A stretch of DNA of 8,472 nt from JAEZFI01 sp044508215 (GCA_044508215.1 JBIQID010000132.1:1-8472); one strand, 5' to 3'. Counted from the stretch's first letter, positions 1 to 6,345 are shown. Notes: generated from the sequence alone by a model not told the origin. Program-made: numbers and translations.

Positions 1-83
1 GCTGCCCCGGGCGCCTGCTCGGGCGGGTACCAGTTGCCGTCGGACGCCAGCCACCAGCCGGGGCCAGGGGGTGTGGTGCTCAT
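1..83 (-). CDS. N-terminal fragment of an uncharacterised protein with a GWWLASDGNWYPPE motif
   Basis: Only the first 27 codons lie in the window; the gene runs off the left edge. Reading from ATG at 83 the product begins MSTTPPGPGWWLASDGNWYP and continues with PEQAPGA. A proline-rich start followed by a GWW-ASDG-WYPPE block recurs, from what I know, at the N-terminus of many otherwise unrelated Acidimicrobiia proteins, often membrane or secretion-associated ones; it resembles the short tryptophan-rich DUF2510-type motif of other actinobacteria. A GAGGA Shine-Dalgarno (complement of 89-93) sits 5 nt before the ATG, which supports this start. The gene is divergent from the monooxygenase-fold gene at 200. 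Function cannot be assigned because the body of the protein is missing. Confidence 0.72.
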   Translation of the reverse strand, partial: MSTTPPGPGWWLASDGNWYPPEQAPGA

Positions 84-187
84 GTCGATCCTCGATCCGG
101 TCCTGCCCCGCCGGTGCAGCCCCGAAGGGAACCGGCGTGCCTGCGTGGGCGCGCCATTCTGCCGCTCGGGCCCTCGGCGCATCGGGA

Positions 188-193
188 TAGGTT
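188..193 (+). promoter_or_regulatory. candidate -10 box (TAGGTT) for a leaderless transcript
   Basis: TAGGTT fits the actinobacterial TANNNT -10 pattern and ends 6 nt before the ATG at 200, so transcription would start at or very near the A of the start codon. There is no good purine-rich ribosome site in front of this gene apart from a weak GGGATAGG that overlaps the box itself. No TTGACA-like -35 was found at 16-18 nt spacing. The assignment rests on spacing and pattern only. Confidence 0.4.
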
Positions 194-199
194 GAGCCG

Positions 200-502
200 A
201 TGATCGTCATCTCCGGAACCATCACCATCGACCCTGCCAACACCGACCGGATGATCGAGCTCACCGGTACGCTCACCAAGGCCACCCGCGAAGAGCCCGG
301 CAACGAGGCCTACGAGTACACCCAGGACCCCACCGACCCGGGCCGCTGGCGGGTGTTCGAGGAGTGGAAGGACGAGGACTCGATCAACGCCCACATGGGT
401 AGCGACCACATGGCTGCGTTCATGGGCGCAGCTGGTGAGCTGGGCATCACCGCGATCGACCTCTCCCGCTACGACGTCAGCGAGAAGACCAAGTTCATGT
501 GA
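200..502 (+). CDS. antibiotic biosynthesis monooxygenase (ABM) fold protein, putative quinol monooxygenase
   Basis: A 100-residue protein, the usual size of single-domain ABM/YgiN-like proteins, which form small dimeric ferredoxin-like alpha/beta barrels. Family members are cofactor-free oxygenases on quinol-like substrates or related small enzymes; the substrate here is unknown. Visible hallmarks are the N-terminal strand VISGTITIDP, the EEPGNEAYEY turn at about 31-40 (matching the family EPG-x-xx-Y signature), the FEEWKDEDSINAH block at 53-65, and a second histidine at 70 in the SDHMAAF helix. The stop (TGA 500-502) lies 35 nt before the preferred msrA start, so the two genes are probably co-transcribed. 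A role in redox or quinone chemistry beside methionine sulfoxide repair is plausible but inferred. No signal peptide or membrane segment is seen, so it should be cytoplasmic. Confidence 0.87.
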   Translation: MIVISGTITIDPANTDRMIELTGTLTKATREEPGNEAYEYTQDPTDPGRWRVFEEWKDEDSINAHMGSDHMAAFMGAAGELGITAIDLSRYDVSEKTKFM

Positions 503-525
503 GGCGGTTCGCCGTGCCCTGGCCG

Positions 526-531
526 AAGGAG
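526..531 (+). promoter_or_regulatory. Shine-Dalgarno AAGGAG that fixes the msrA start
   Basis: AAGGAG lies 6 nt upstream of the ATG at 538, near-ideal spacing. The alternative in-frame GTG at 499, which overlaps the previous stop codon, has no comparable site. This decides for the shorter MsrA. Confidence 0.75.
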
Positions 532-537
532 CTCAGC

Positions 538-1188
538 ATGTTGTTCAGCCGAGACAAGACCTCGATGCCCACACCGGACGAGGCCCTCCCCGGCCGGGAC
601 GAGCCGATCCCGGTGCCCGAGACCCACTTCGTCAACGGCAACCGGATCATCCCCCCGTTCCCCGAGGGGATGGCCACCGCCATCGTGGGCATGGGCTGCT
701 TCTGGGGCGCCGAGCGGCTGTTCTGGCAGCTCCCCGGCGTCTACAGCACGGCGGTCGGGTACGCGGGTGGCTACACCCCGAACCCCACCTACCAGGAGGT
801 GTGCTCGGGCCAGACCGGGCACACCGAGGTGGTCCTCGTGGTGTTCGACCCGGCGGTGACCTCCTTCGACGAGATCCTCCGCACGTTCTGGGAGGGGCAC
901 GACCCCACCCAGGGCATGCGGCAGGGCAACGACGTGGGCACCCAGTACCGCTCGGCCCTCTACGTCGACGGCCCCGAGCAGCGCGCCGCTGCCGAGGCGA
1001 GCCGCGACCGCTACCAGCAGCGCCTCCACGACGCCGGCTACGGCGACATCACCACCGAGATCGGCGAGGCCGGGCCGTTCTTCTACGCCGAGGACTACCA
1101 CCAGCAGTACCTGGCGAAGAACCCCGGCGGCTACTGCGGCCTGGGCTCGACGGGCGTGTCCTGCCCCGTCGGCATCGCCGACGCCTGA
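538..1188 (+). CDS. msrA: peptide-methionine (S)-S-oxide reductase MsrA
   Basis: MsrA reduces methionine-S-sulfoxide, free or in proteins, using thioredoxin as electron donor; it repairs oxidised proteins in the cytoplasm. From ATG 538 the protein has 216 residues, close to the 212 of the E. coli enzyme, and aligns with it from the N-terminal extension (DEALPGRDEPIPV) onward. The catalytic motif GCFWG is at 53-57 with nucleophile Cys54. Family blocks GYAGGYTPNPTYQEVCSG (74-91), GHTEVV (94-99), FWEGHDPTQG (117-126) and GTQYRSALY (134-142) are intact. Two C-terminal cysteines, Cys200 and Cys209, correspond to the resolving pair that relays the disulfide to thioredoxin; their spacing is one residue longer than in E. 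coli. An in-frame GTG at 499 would add 13 residues (MRRFAVPWPKELS) but lacks a ribosome site. Only one base separates the stop from the assembly gap. Confidence 0.96.
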   Translation: MLFSRDKTSMPTPDEALPGRDEPIPVPETHFVNGNRIIPPFPEGMATAIVGMGCFWGAERLFWQLPGVYSTAVGYAGGYTPNPTYQEVCSGQTGHTEVVLVVFDPAVTSFDEILRTFWEGHDPTQGMRQGNDVGTQYRSALYVDGPEQRAAAEASRDRYQQRLHDAGYGDITTEIGEAGPFFYAEDYHQQYLAKNPGGYCGLGSTGVSCPVGIADA

Positions 1189-1189
1189 C

Positions 1190-1289
1190 NNNNNNNNNNN
1201 NNNNNNNNNNNNNNNNNNNNNNNNNNNNNNNNNNNNNNNNNNNNNNNNNNNNNNNNNNNNNNNNNNNNNNNNNNNNNNNNNNNNNNNNN
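1190..1289. other. assembly gap of 100 N
   Basis: Exactly 100 N is the conventional filler for a scaffold gap of unknown size, so the true distance between the flanks is not known. The gap falls between the convergent 3' ends of msrA and the amidohydrolase gene, where a terminator or an additional gene could be hidden. Order and orientation across it depend on scaffolding evidence not visible here. Confidence 0.98.
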
Positions 1290-1304
1290 TACTGGGAGGA
1301 GCCC

Positions 1305-2483
1305 TCAGGCGGGACGCAGCTCGTTCAGTTCGGTGGTGTTGTCGCGCACCACCTTCTGCGCTGCGACGGCGTCGAGGCCCACCAGCTCCTCGAGGTAGTC
1401 GAGCGGCCGCGGCATCCCCTCGATGTGCGGCCAGTCGGACCCGAAGATCACCCGGTCCGGCCCCACGAGCTTCAGCAGCTCGTGCACGTCGTCCTCCCAG
1501 AACGGGTTCACCCAGATGTGGCGGAGGAACGTCTCGGTGGGCGGCTCGGGGAACCACCCGGCCATCTTCCGGGCGGTCACCTCAAGGCGGTGCAGCAGCC
1601 CGGCGAGGAACCCCGACCCGTTCTCCACCGAGGCGACCCGCACGTTCGGGAACCGGTGGAACAGCTGGTCGCAGATCAGGCTGGCCAGGAAGTCCTCGAT
1701 CGGCCGCTCCAGCTGCAGCATCTTGATCGGCTGCGGCACCCCGGCGAAGTTCGTGGTGAAGCCGTCCCGGGCGTAGCCGTGCGACGTGTAGCCGCTGTCC
1801 CCCGCGTGCACCACGACGGTGATGCCCGCCTCGTTCACCCGGGCCCAGAACGGATCGAACTCGGGATCGGCTGGCGACCGCTGTCCGAGGACCGTGGTGG
1901 GAGCAGCCGGCCGCATCACCACCGTCCGGGCGCCCCGGTCGAGGGCCCACTCCAGCTCCTCGCACGCCCAACCGACGTCGGCGAGCGAGATGTACGGCGC
2001 CGCGAAGATCCGGTCCTGGTAGGCGAAGCCCCAGTCCTCCTCGACCCACCGGTTGAACGCCCGGAACGTCACGCACACGGCCTCGGGGTCGTCGACGAGG
2101 AGCGACTCGTAGATCATGCCGAGCGTGGGGAACATCCACGCCTTGTCGAGGCCGTGCTCGTCGAGCGTCGCGATGCGGGCGTCCCGGTCGCGGTAGGCGG
2201 GCGAGATCGGGTCGCGTGCCTTCAGCAGCTCGAGCGGGTCGTCGCCGTTCGGGTTCCCTCGGAAGTAGTCCTTCAGCACGCCGGGCTTGGCGACGGGGTC
2301 GAAGGTCGGGTTCACCACGGCACGGGACACCTTGCCGCCCACCACGTGGTACTTCCGGCCGTCGATCTCGGCCCACTGGATGCACCGGGGCCCCCAGGCG
2401 GGGTCGAGGTGACGGGTGAACGCGTCCAGGGCCTCGTAGTAGTGGTTGTCGGCGTCGAAGGGTCGTTCCACCACGGGGATCAT
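1305..2483 (-). CDS. amidohydrolase family 2 protein (ACMSD-like, COG2159-type TIM-barrel hydrolase or decarboxylase)
   Basis: A 392-residue protein of the metal-dependent amidohydrolase superfamily, in the branch that includes aminocarboxymuconate-semialdehyde decarboxylase and many actinobacterial enzymes of unknown substrate. The N-terminal metal site reads FDADNHYYE (residues 9-17), so the usual HxH is replaced by a D-x-x-x-H arrangement (Asp10, Asp12, His14), a pattern I recognise from actinobacterial members. His226 in VVVHAGDSG and the C-terminal FGSDWPHIEG (348-356; Asp350, His353) are the other expected ligands and catalytic residues. The ATG at 2483 is chosen because the domain begins right there; the frame stays open upstream but lies antiphase to the GGDEF-EAL gene, whose stop is 20 nt before this start. 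No clear Shine-Dalgarno is present. The stop (1305-1307) lies 15 bases from the gap. Substrate is unknown; aromatic or lipid catabolism would be a guess. Confidence 0.9.
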   Translation of the reverse strand: MIPVVERPFDADNHYYEALDAFTRHLDPAWGPRCIQWAEIDGRKYHVVGGKVSRAVVNPTFDPVAKPGVLKDYFRGNPNGDDPLELLKARDPISPAYRDRDARIATLDEHGLDKAWMFPTLGMIYESLLVDDPEAVCVTFRAFNRWVEEDWGFAYQDRIFAAPYISLADVGWACEELEWALDRGARTVVMRPAAPTTVLGQRSPADPEFDPFWARVNEAGITVVVHAGDSGYTSHGYARDGFTTNFAGVPQPIKMLQLERPIEDFLASLICDQLFHRFPNVRVASVENGSGFLAGLLHRLEVTARKMAGWFPEPPTETFLRHIWVNPFWEDDVHELLKLVGPDRVIFGSDWPHIEGMPRPLDYLEELVGLDAVAAQKVVRDNTTELNELRPA

Positions 2484-2490
2484 GGGCGGA

Positions 2491-2496
2491 ATCGTA
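2491..2496 (-). promoter_or_regulatory. candidate -10 box (TACGAT) for a leaderless amidohydrolase transcript
   Basis: On the minus strand TACGAT, a good TANNNT match, ends 7 nt before the ATG at 2483 (spacer TCCGCCC), and no ribosome site is visible. This suggests a dedicated start of transcription inside the 20-nt spacer after the GGDEF-EAL gene. No convincing -35 hexamer was found upstream. Confidence 0.4.
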
Positions 2497-2503
2497 CCGA
2501 CGC

Positions 2504-4105
2504 CTACCGCTGCAGTTGGGGGCGGTGCATCAGGCCGTAGTGGGTGCTCTGCAGCCACCCGGTCAGCTCGTCGCCGGGCTGCGGGCGGCAGATCCAGTAG
2601 CCCTGGCCGACGTCGCAGCCCAGCTCCGCCAGCGCTGCGAAGGCCGCCGCGTCCTCGACGCCCTCCGCGACCACCAGCATCTCGAGGTGCCGGGCGAGGT
2701 CCACCGTGAACCGCACGATCGCCGCGGCGCGGGGGTCGGCGACCACCGGTGCGGCGAAGCTCTGGTCGATCTTCAGCGTGTCGATCGGCAGGCTCGTGAG
2801 GTAGGCGAGCGAGGCGTAGCCCGTCCCGAAGTCGTCGACGGCGAGGCGCACCCCGAGGGACCGCACCTCCTGCAGCACCTGCCGGGCCCGGTCCGGGTCG
2901 TTCAGGACGGCGCTCTCGGTCAGCTCCAGCTCGAGCGCCTCGGGTGGGGCGCCGTGGGCGTCGAGCAGCCGCTGTACCCGAGCCGGCAGCTCCTCGTCGG
3001 CCACGTTGCGGGCCGACAGGTTCACCGCCACCGGCAGGTCGACACCGGTGTCCCACCAGGCCCGCCACTGCGACAGCGCCTGGTCCAGGAGCCGTTCGGT
3101 CAGCGGTCCGATCAGGTCGGTCTGCTCGATGATCGGGAGGAACTCGTCGGGCGTCACCAGGCCCCGTGTCGGGTGGTGCCAGCGGACCAGCGCCTCCACG
3201 CCTTGGACCCTCAGGTCACGCATCCCCACCTTCGGTTGGTACACCAGGCGGAACTCGTCGGACTCCATCGCACGGTCCACCTCGGCGGCGAGGGCGAGGC
3301 GCTCCGGGTTCGCGCGGCTGAGACCCGGCGTGTAGCGAACGTGCGGCTGGTGCGTCCGCTGCGCCGCCTCGAGCGCCATGTCGGCCCGGCGGAGCAACTG
3401 TTCGGCCACCACCTCGGGGCCGCCCGCGGCCTCCACGCTCACGGCGTCGCCGGGGGCCGTGGCCACGCCGACCACGCCACGCACCCGCACCGACATCCCA
3501 CCCACCTCGAACGGCTTCGCGAACATCTCGCCGAGGAGCGTGCGGACCGCCATCTCGTGGTTCATGTTGGGCGGGGCGAACCACACGACCACGAACTCGT
3601 CCGCCGCGAGGCGGGCGACGAACCCGCCGAGGCCCACGACGTCCACGAGGCGACGGGAGACCTCGATCAGCACCTGGTCGCCGTTCGCGTGGCCCATCAC
3701 GCCGTTGATCTCGCTGAACCCGACGAGGTTCAGGACCGAGGCCCACATCGTCCTGCCGTCCTCGTCGGGCAGAGCGGTGACCATGTGCCTGAACAGCTGC
3801 ATCCGGTTGGGCAGCCCCGTCAGGCCGTCGTGCGTGGCGAGGTACTCGTTGTGCTCGACCTGCAGCCGCAGCCGCCGGCTCCCCCACCCGACCACGGCCA
3901 GCAGCTCGACGAACACGACGAACAGGCCGAGGCCGACCGTGATCGCCATCGGCCGGATCGCGAGGCTGCCGGAGGCCTCCTGCATCTGGGCGCGCAGGGC
4001 GTACACCAGGGCGGCGCCGAGCGCGGTCAGCAGTACGAAGCTGATCGTGCCGAAGCGCGCGAGCGTGGTGAGCCAGCTCCTCCGGTGGACGGACACCCGA
4101 CCCAC
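2504..4105 (-). CDS. membrane-anchored GGDEF-EAL protein: degenerate cyclase domain, probable c-di-GMP phosphodiesterase
   Basis: The 533-residue protein has two predicted membrane helices (about 15-37 and 53-74) with a short external loop, then a GGDEF domain (about 85-255) and an EAL domain (about 265-520) in the cytoplasm. The cyclase start motif DGLTGLPNR (93-101) is kept, but the signature loop reads AADEF (167-171), the metal-binding aspartates are lost (LNLVGF at 125-130 where LDLDxF is usual), and the RxxD inhibitory site is GLGG. The EAL domain looks active: EAL (304-306), NLS (362-364), ELTE (394-397), DDFGTG (424-429), KID (445-447), EGVE (481-484) and GQGY (500-503). It should therefore hydrolyse c-di-GMP to pGpG, with the GGDEF domain acting at most as a GTP-binding regulator. 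The start is GTG at 4105; ribosome-site support is weak, and a GTG three codons in is possible. Confidence 0.92.
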   Translation of the reverse strand: MGRVSVHRRSWLTTLARFGTISFVLLTALGAALVYALRAQMQEASGSLAIRPMAITVGLGLFVVFVELLAVVGWGSRRLRLQVEHNEYLATHDGLTGLPNRMQLFRHMVTALPDEDGRTMWASVLNLVGFSEINGVMGHANGDQVLIEVSRRLVDVVGLGGFVARLAADEFVVVWFAPPNMNHEMAVRTLLGEMFAKPFEVGGMSVRVRGVVGVATAPGDAVSVEAAGGPEVVAEQLLRRADMALEAAQRTHQPHVRYTPGLSRANPERLALAAEVDRAMESDEFRLVYQPKVGMRDLRVQGVEALVRWHHPTRGLVTPDEFLPIIEQTDLIGPLTERLLDQALSQWRAWWDTGVDLPVAVNLSARNVADEELPARVQRLLDAHGAPPEALELELTESAVLNDPDRARQVLQEVRSLGVRLAVDDFGTGYASLAYLTSLPIDTLKIDQSFAAPVVADPRAAAIVRFTVDLARHLEMLVVAEGVEDAAAFAALAELGCDVGQGYWICRPQPGDELTGWLQSTHYGLMHRPQLQR

Positions 4106-4199
4106 ATCGGTCGCTCGACGCAGTAGTTGAGCGATGCAACCGATGACGGGCGCACGAACCGCGGGCGCGGAACGCCTGTGCTGGTGCTCGGGCCGCCGC
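4106..4199. other. 94-bp spacer between the crotonase and GGDEF-EAL genes
   Basis: This is the widest spacer between the Usp-crotonase pair and the downstream genes, so a separate promoter for the GGDEF-EAL gene is likely somewhere in it. I found no clear -35/-10 pair, no T-run terminator and no strong inverted repeat. Confidence 0.4.
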
Positions 4200-4994
4200 T
4201 CAGGTCCGGTCGAACCGCCCGCCGCGTCCGGCGCCGCCGACGAACCGGGCCACCCCCTCGGCCGTCTCCGGCGAGGAGAGCGTCTCGAGCCCCAGGCGGG
4301 TCTCCTCCATCAGGGCGTCCATCGGGGTGGCGCCCCACTGCGACCGGGCCGAACGGTGGTCGTTGCGCATGCAGACCTGGGGGAACCCGGCGATCTGCTC
4401 CGCCAGCTCGATCGCCGCGTCGAGCGCCCGGCCGTCGTCGACGACCCGGTTGGCCAGCCCCATCCGCTCGGCCTCCTCCGCGCCCACCGGACGGCCCGTG
4501 AGGATGAGGTCCATCGCGTGCGACTCGCCGATCAGTCGAGGCAACCGGACCGTCCCACCGTCCACCAGCGGCACGCCCCAACGCCGGCAGAACACCCCGA
4601 ACGTCGCCGAGCGGGCGACCACCCGCAGGTCGCACCAGATCGCCAGCTCCAGGCCGCCTGCCACGGCGTAGCCCTCCACGGCGGCGATCACCGGCTTGCC
4701 CAGCTCGAGGCGGGTGGGCCCCATCGGGCCGTCGACCCCGCGGTCGTGCACCACCCGGTTGCCACGGCCGCTGCCGATGGCGCCCAGGTCGGCGCCGGCG
4801 CAGAACGTCCCGCCGGCACCCGTCAGCACCGCCACCGACTGGGCGTCGTCGGCGTCGAAGCTGCGGAACGCCTCCGCCAGCGCGTCCGCGGTGGTGCGGT
4901 CGACCGCGTTGCGGACCGTCGGGCGGTCGATGGTGACGACGGTGACCGGCCCGCGGTGCTCCACCAGGACCGGGCTCGGGCCGCCGTCGCTCAC
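4200..4994 (-). CDS. crotonase / enoyl-CoA hydratase family protein lacking the second catalytic glutamate
   Basis: A 264-residue crotonase-fold enzyme; such proteins bind acyl-CoA thioesters and stabilise an enolate in an oxyanion hole, most often as trimers or hexamers. Oxyanion-hole segments are seen at CAGADL (65-70) and GYAVAGGLEL (108-117). Glu116 matches the first catalytic glutamate of classical enoyl-CoA hydratase (Glu144 in rat), but the equivalent of Glu164 is Cys136 in FGVFCRRWGVPL (132-143), followed by Asp145. The same FGVFCRRWG sequence is, to my knowledge, characteristic of an actinobacterial crotonase subgroup. Ordinary 2-enoyl-CoA hydration is therefore not assured; isomerase, hydrolase or other crotonase chemistry is possible. 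The start is GTG at 4994, 7 nt after the Usp stop; a GAAGG overlapping the end of the Usp gene is 11 nt upstream, so translation may be coupled. Confidence 0.92.
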   Translation of the reverse strand: MSDGGPSPVLVEHRGPVTVVTIDRPTVRNAVDRTTADALAEAFRSFDADDAQSVAVLTGAGGTFCAGADLGAIGSGRGNRVVHDRGVDGPMGPTRLELGKPVIAAVEGYAVAGGLELAIWCDLRVVARSATFGVFCRRWGVPLVDGGTVRLPRLIGESHAMDLILTGRPVGAEEAERMGLANRVVDDGRALDAAIELAEQIAGFPQVCMRNDHRSARSQWGATPMDALMEETRLGLETLSSPETAEGVARFVGGAGRGGRFDRT

Positions 4995-5001
4995 CGCCGT
5001 G

Positions 5002-5460
5002 TCAGCCTTCCTCGTGTTCCTTGGCCCGGACGACCAGCACGGCGCACGGTGCGTGCTTCACGACGTACTCCATGACGGAACCCTGGAGGAGCCGGGTGAA
5101 CCAGCCCTTCTCGCTCTCGCCCACCACCACGACGTCGACGTCGCGCTCCTCGGCCAGCTCGCAGATCACGCGGCCCGGGTCGTCGCCCTCCACGAGGTCG
5201 GTGCGGGCCGGTTCTCCGGCGCCCGCCAACGTGGCCTCGAGCGCCTCGCGGCCGGCCTCGGTGGCGTCACGGTGCTCCTCACGGGCCTCCTCCTCGGTGA
5301 TGAGCGGGCCCTCGAAGCCGCCGGCTGTCTCCAGCGGATCCTCCATGGTGGGGATCACCGTGACGATCTGGAGCTCGGTGTCGGGGTGCAGCAGCTCGGC
5401 TGCTTCGTGGGCGGCCCGGGTGGAGGCCTCGCTTCCGTCGGTCGCGATCAGCGCCTTCAA
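5002..5460 (-). CDS. universal stress protein, UspA family
   Basis: A 152-residue single-domain Usp protein, typical length. These soluble dimeric proteins bind ATP or other ligands and help cells survive stress or stasis; exact roles vary. The N-terminal strand and loop MKALIATDGSEAS carry the nucleotide-binding Asp8, and the C-terminal strand VDVVVVGE leads into the family glycine loop. That loop reads G114-x2-E117-x9-G127-S128, so the second glycine of the G-x2-G-x9-G(S/T) ATP signature is Glu; ATP binding is less certain. HAPCAVLVV near the end is classic. The start is TTG at 5460 behind a TGGAG ribosome site; no ATG or GTG gives a better N-terminus. It lies 63 nt downstream of the encapsulin stop and 7 nt upstream of the crotonase start, so an encapsulin-Usp-crotonase transcript is plausible. 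Confidence 0.93.
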   Translation of the reverse strand: MKALIATDGSEASTRAAHEAAELLHPDTELQIVTVIPTMEDPLETAGGFEGPLITEEEAREEHRDATEAGREALEATLAGAGEPARTDLVEGDDPGRVICELAEERDVDVVVVGESEKGWFTRLLQGSVMEYVVKHAPCAVLVVRAKEHEEG

Positions 5461-5465
5461 GTCGT

Positions 5466-5470
5466 CTCCA
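5466..5470 (-). promoter_or_regulatory. Shine-Dalgarno TGGAG supporting the TTG start of the Usp gene
   Basis: On the minus strand TGGAG is followed by a 5-nt spacer (ACGAC) and TTG. The spacing is good and the TTG gives a standard Usp N-terminus, MKALIATDGS, so the rare start codon is credible. Confidence 0.6.
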
Positions 5471-5492
5471 GGTTCAGGGCGGACCAGGTGGC

Positions 5493-5514
5493 CCGCAGCG
5501 GGTGGTGCCTGCGG
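5493..5514 (-). repeat. GC-rich inverted repeat in the encapsulin-Usp spacer
   Basis: CCGCAG (5493-5498) and its exact complement CTGCGG (5509-5514) can form a 6-bp stem with a 10-nt loop in the transcript. There is no following T-run, so it is not a standard terminator. It could slow or protect the mRNA between the shell gene and the Usp gene, but in such GC-rich DNA a stem of this size may be chance. Confidence 0.28.
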
Positions 5515-5523
5515 CGGGAGCCG

Positions 5524-6333
5524 TCAGGACGGGTAGCGCAGCGCGATCGCCGCCTCGGGCGACGGCGCCACGAAGGTCAGGCTCTCCTGCAGCTCGAGCG
5601 TGACCGTCTCCGAGTCGTGGCTGACGTACGCGATCGAGGTGTCCTGGCCGATCGTCAGCTCGAAGTCGCCGCCGCGCTGGCTGAGCACGACCGCACCGTC
5701 GACCGCCGGCGCCCAGATCACGGGCCCACCGAGGATCAGGCCCAGGTGCTGGAGGATCGGGTAGCCGCCCTTGTCGGTGGCCTCGATCACACCTGCGTAG
5801 CAGCGCGGGCCCAGGGCGATCGCGTACGGACCGGAGATGCCGGCCGACTTCAGCTGGGCGACGGCCCGGGCCACGTAGTTCGGGTACCGCTCGAACTCCT
5901 CCGACAGGGCGATCGGCTGGTGCGGCGAGGCGGTGGTCATGCCGGCGATCCCGGCAGCGTCGTACCCGTCGAACACGATCGCGTCCTCGGCGCGGGCCAG
6001 GTCGCGGCACGCTTCGGTGAGCGGGTCCAGGTCGGCGTCGCGGGCGCCGCGGGCGATCGAGTCGATCTCCGAGCGCTGCAGCTGGAACCGCCGGGCGATC
6101 TCGATCAGCGGCATCACCTGGCGGCTGCTGGCGGTCACGCCGTCGAGCGGTTGCACGTCGAGCGGGCGCAGGCGACCGAGGCTGATCGCGCTCTGGTCGT
6201 AGCCGATCGGCCCGTTGAAGTCGACGAGCTTGCGGGCGGCGAGGAAGTGGGTGAGGGTGCGCGTCGCCTCCTCGGTGATCTCCTCCCAGGCGGAGTCGGA
6301 GATCGGGGCGAGCTCGTGGAAGAGGTTGTTCAC
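5524..6333 (-). CDS. family 1 encapsulin shell protein (linocin M18 / Cfp29-like)
   Basis: A 269-residue HK97-fold shell protein that should self-assemble, most likely into a 60-subunit T=1 compartment enclosing the ferritin-like protein encoded just upstream. The encapsulin N-terminus is unmistakable: MNNLFHELAPISDSAWEEI (1-19) followed by EEATRTL and the VDFNGPIGYD segment (37-46). Further family blocks are PLIEIARRF (75-83), the GPYAIAL strand (169-175), VVLSQRGGDFELTIGQD (215-231), IAYVSHD (234-240) and the C-terminal SLTFVAPSPEAAIAL (251-265). GTG at 6333 is the start because the family N-terminus begins exactly there and GGAG lies 8 nt upstream; the frame is open further to 6465 but that stretch overlaps the ferritin gene and has no encapsulin similarity. 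The spacer from the cargo stop is 43 nt, indicating one operon. Confidence 0.97.
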   Translation of the reverse strand: MNNLFHELAPISDSAWEEITEEATRTLTHFLAARKLVDFNGPIGYDQSAISLGRLRPLDVQPLDGVTASSRQVMPLIEIARRFQLQRSEIDSIARGARDADLDPLTEACRDLARAEDAIVFDGYDAAGIAGMTTASPHQPIALSEEFERYPNYVARAVAQLKSAGISGPYAIALGPRCYAGVIEATDKGGYPILQHLGLILGGPVIWAPAVDGAVVLSQRGGDFELTIGQDTSIAYVSHDSETVTLELQESLTFVAPSPEAAIALRYPS

Positions 6334-6341
6334 AGGGACGG

Positions 6342-6345
6342 CTCC
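6342..6345 (-). promoter_or_regulatory. Shine-Dalgarno GGAG that supports encapsulin start GTG 6333
   Basis: GGAG on the minus strand lies 8 nt before GTG 6333, in the short spacer after the ferritin stop. It confirms the short start that matches the family N-terminus over the longer open frame. Confidence 0.6.

Noticed and set aside
499..537. GTG start for MsrA overlapping the upstream stop
   Set aside because: The extra 13 residues lack family similarity and AAGGAG is correctly placed only for ATG 538.
435..2540. Long plus-strand open frame of about 700 codons
   Set aside because: It runs through the 100-N gap and is a shadow of msrA and the antisense amidohydrolase; its Arg/Pro/His-rich translation has no domain similarity.
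2484..3068. Upstream extension of the amidohydrolase frame to 3068
   Set aside because: It covers the EAL-coding region in another frame and translates to Arg/Gly/Pro-rich sequence; the domain begins at 2483.
2516..4126. Plus-strand open frame of 536 codons opposite the GGDEF-EAL gene
   Set aside because: Composition is low-complexity His/Gln/Arg-rich, typical of antisense frames in high-GC DNA, and the minus strand has a clear two-domain protein.
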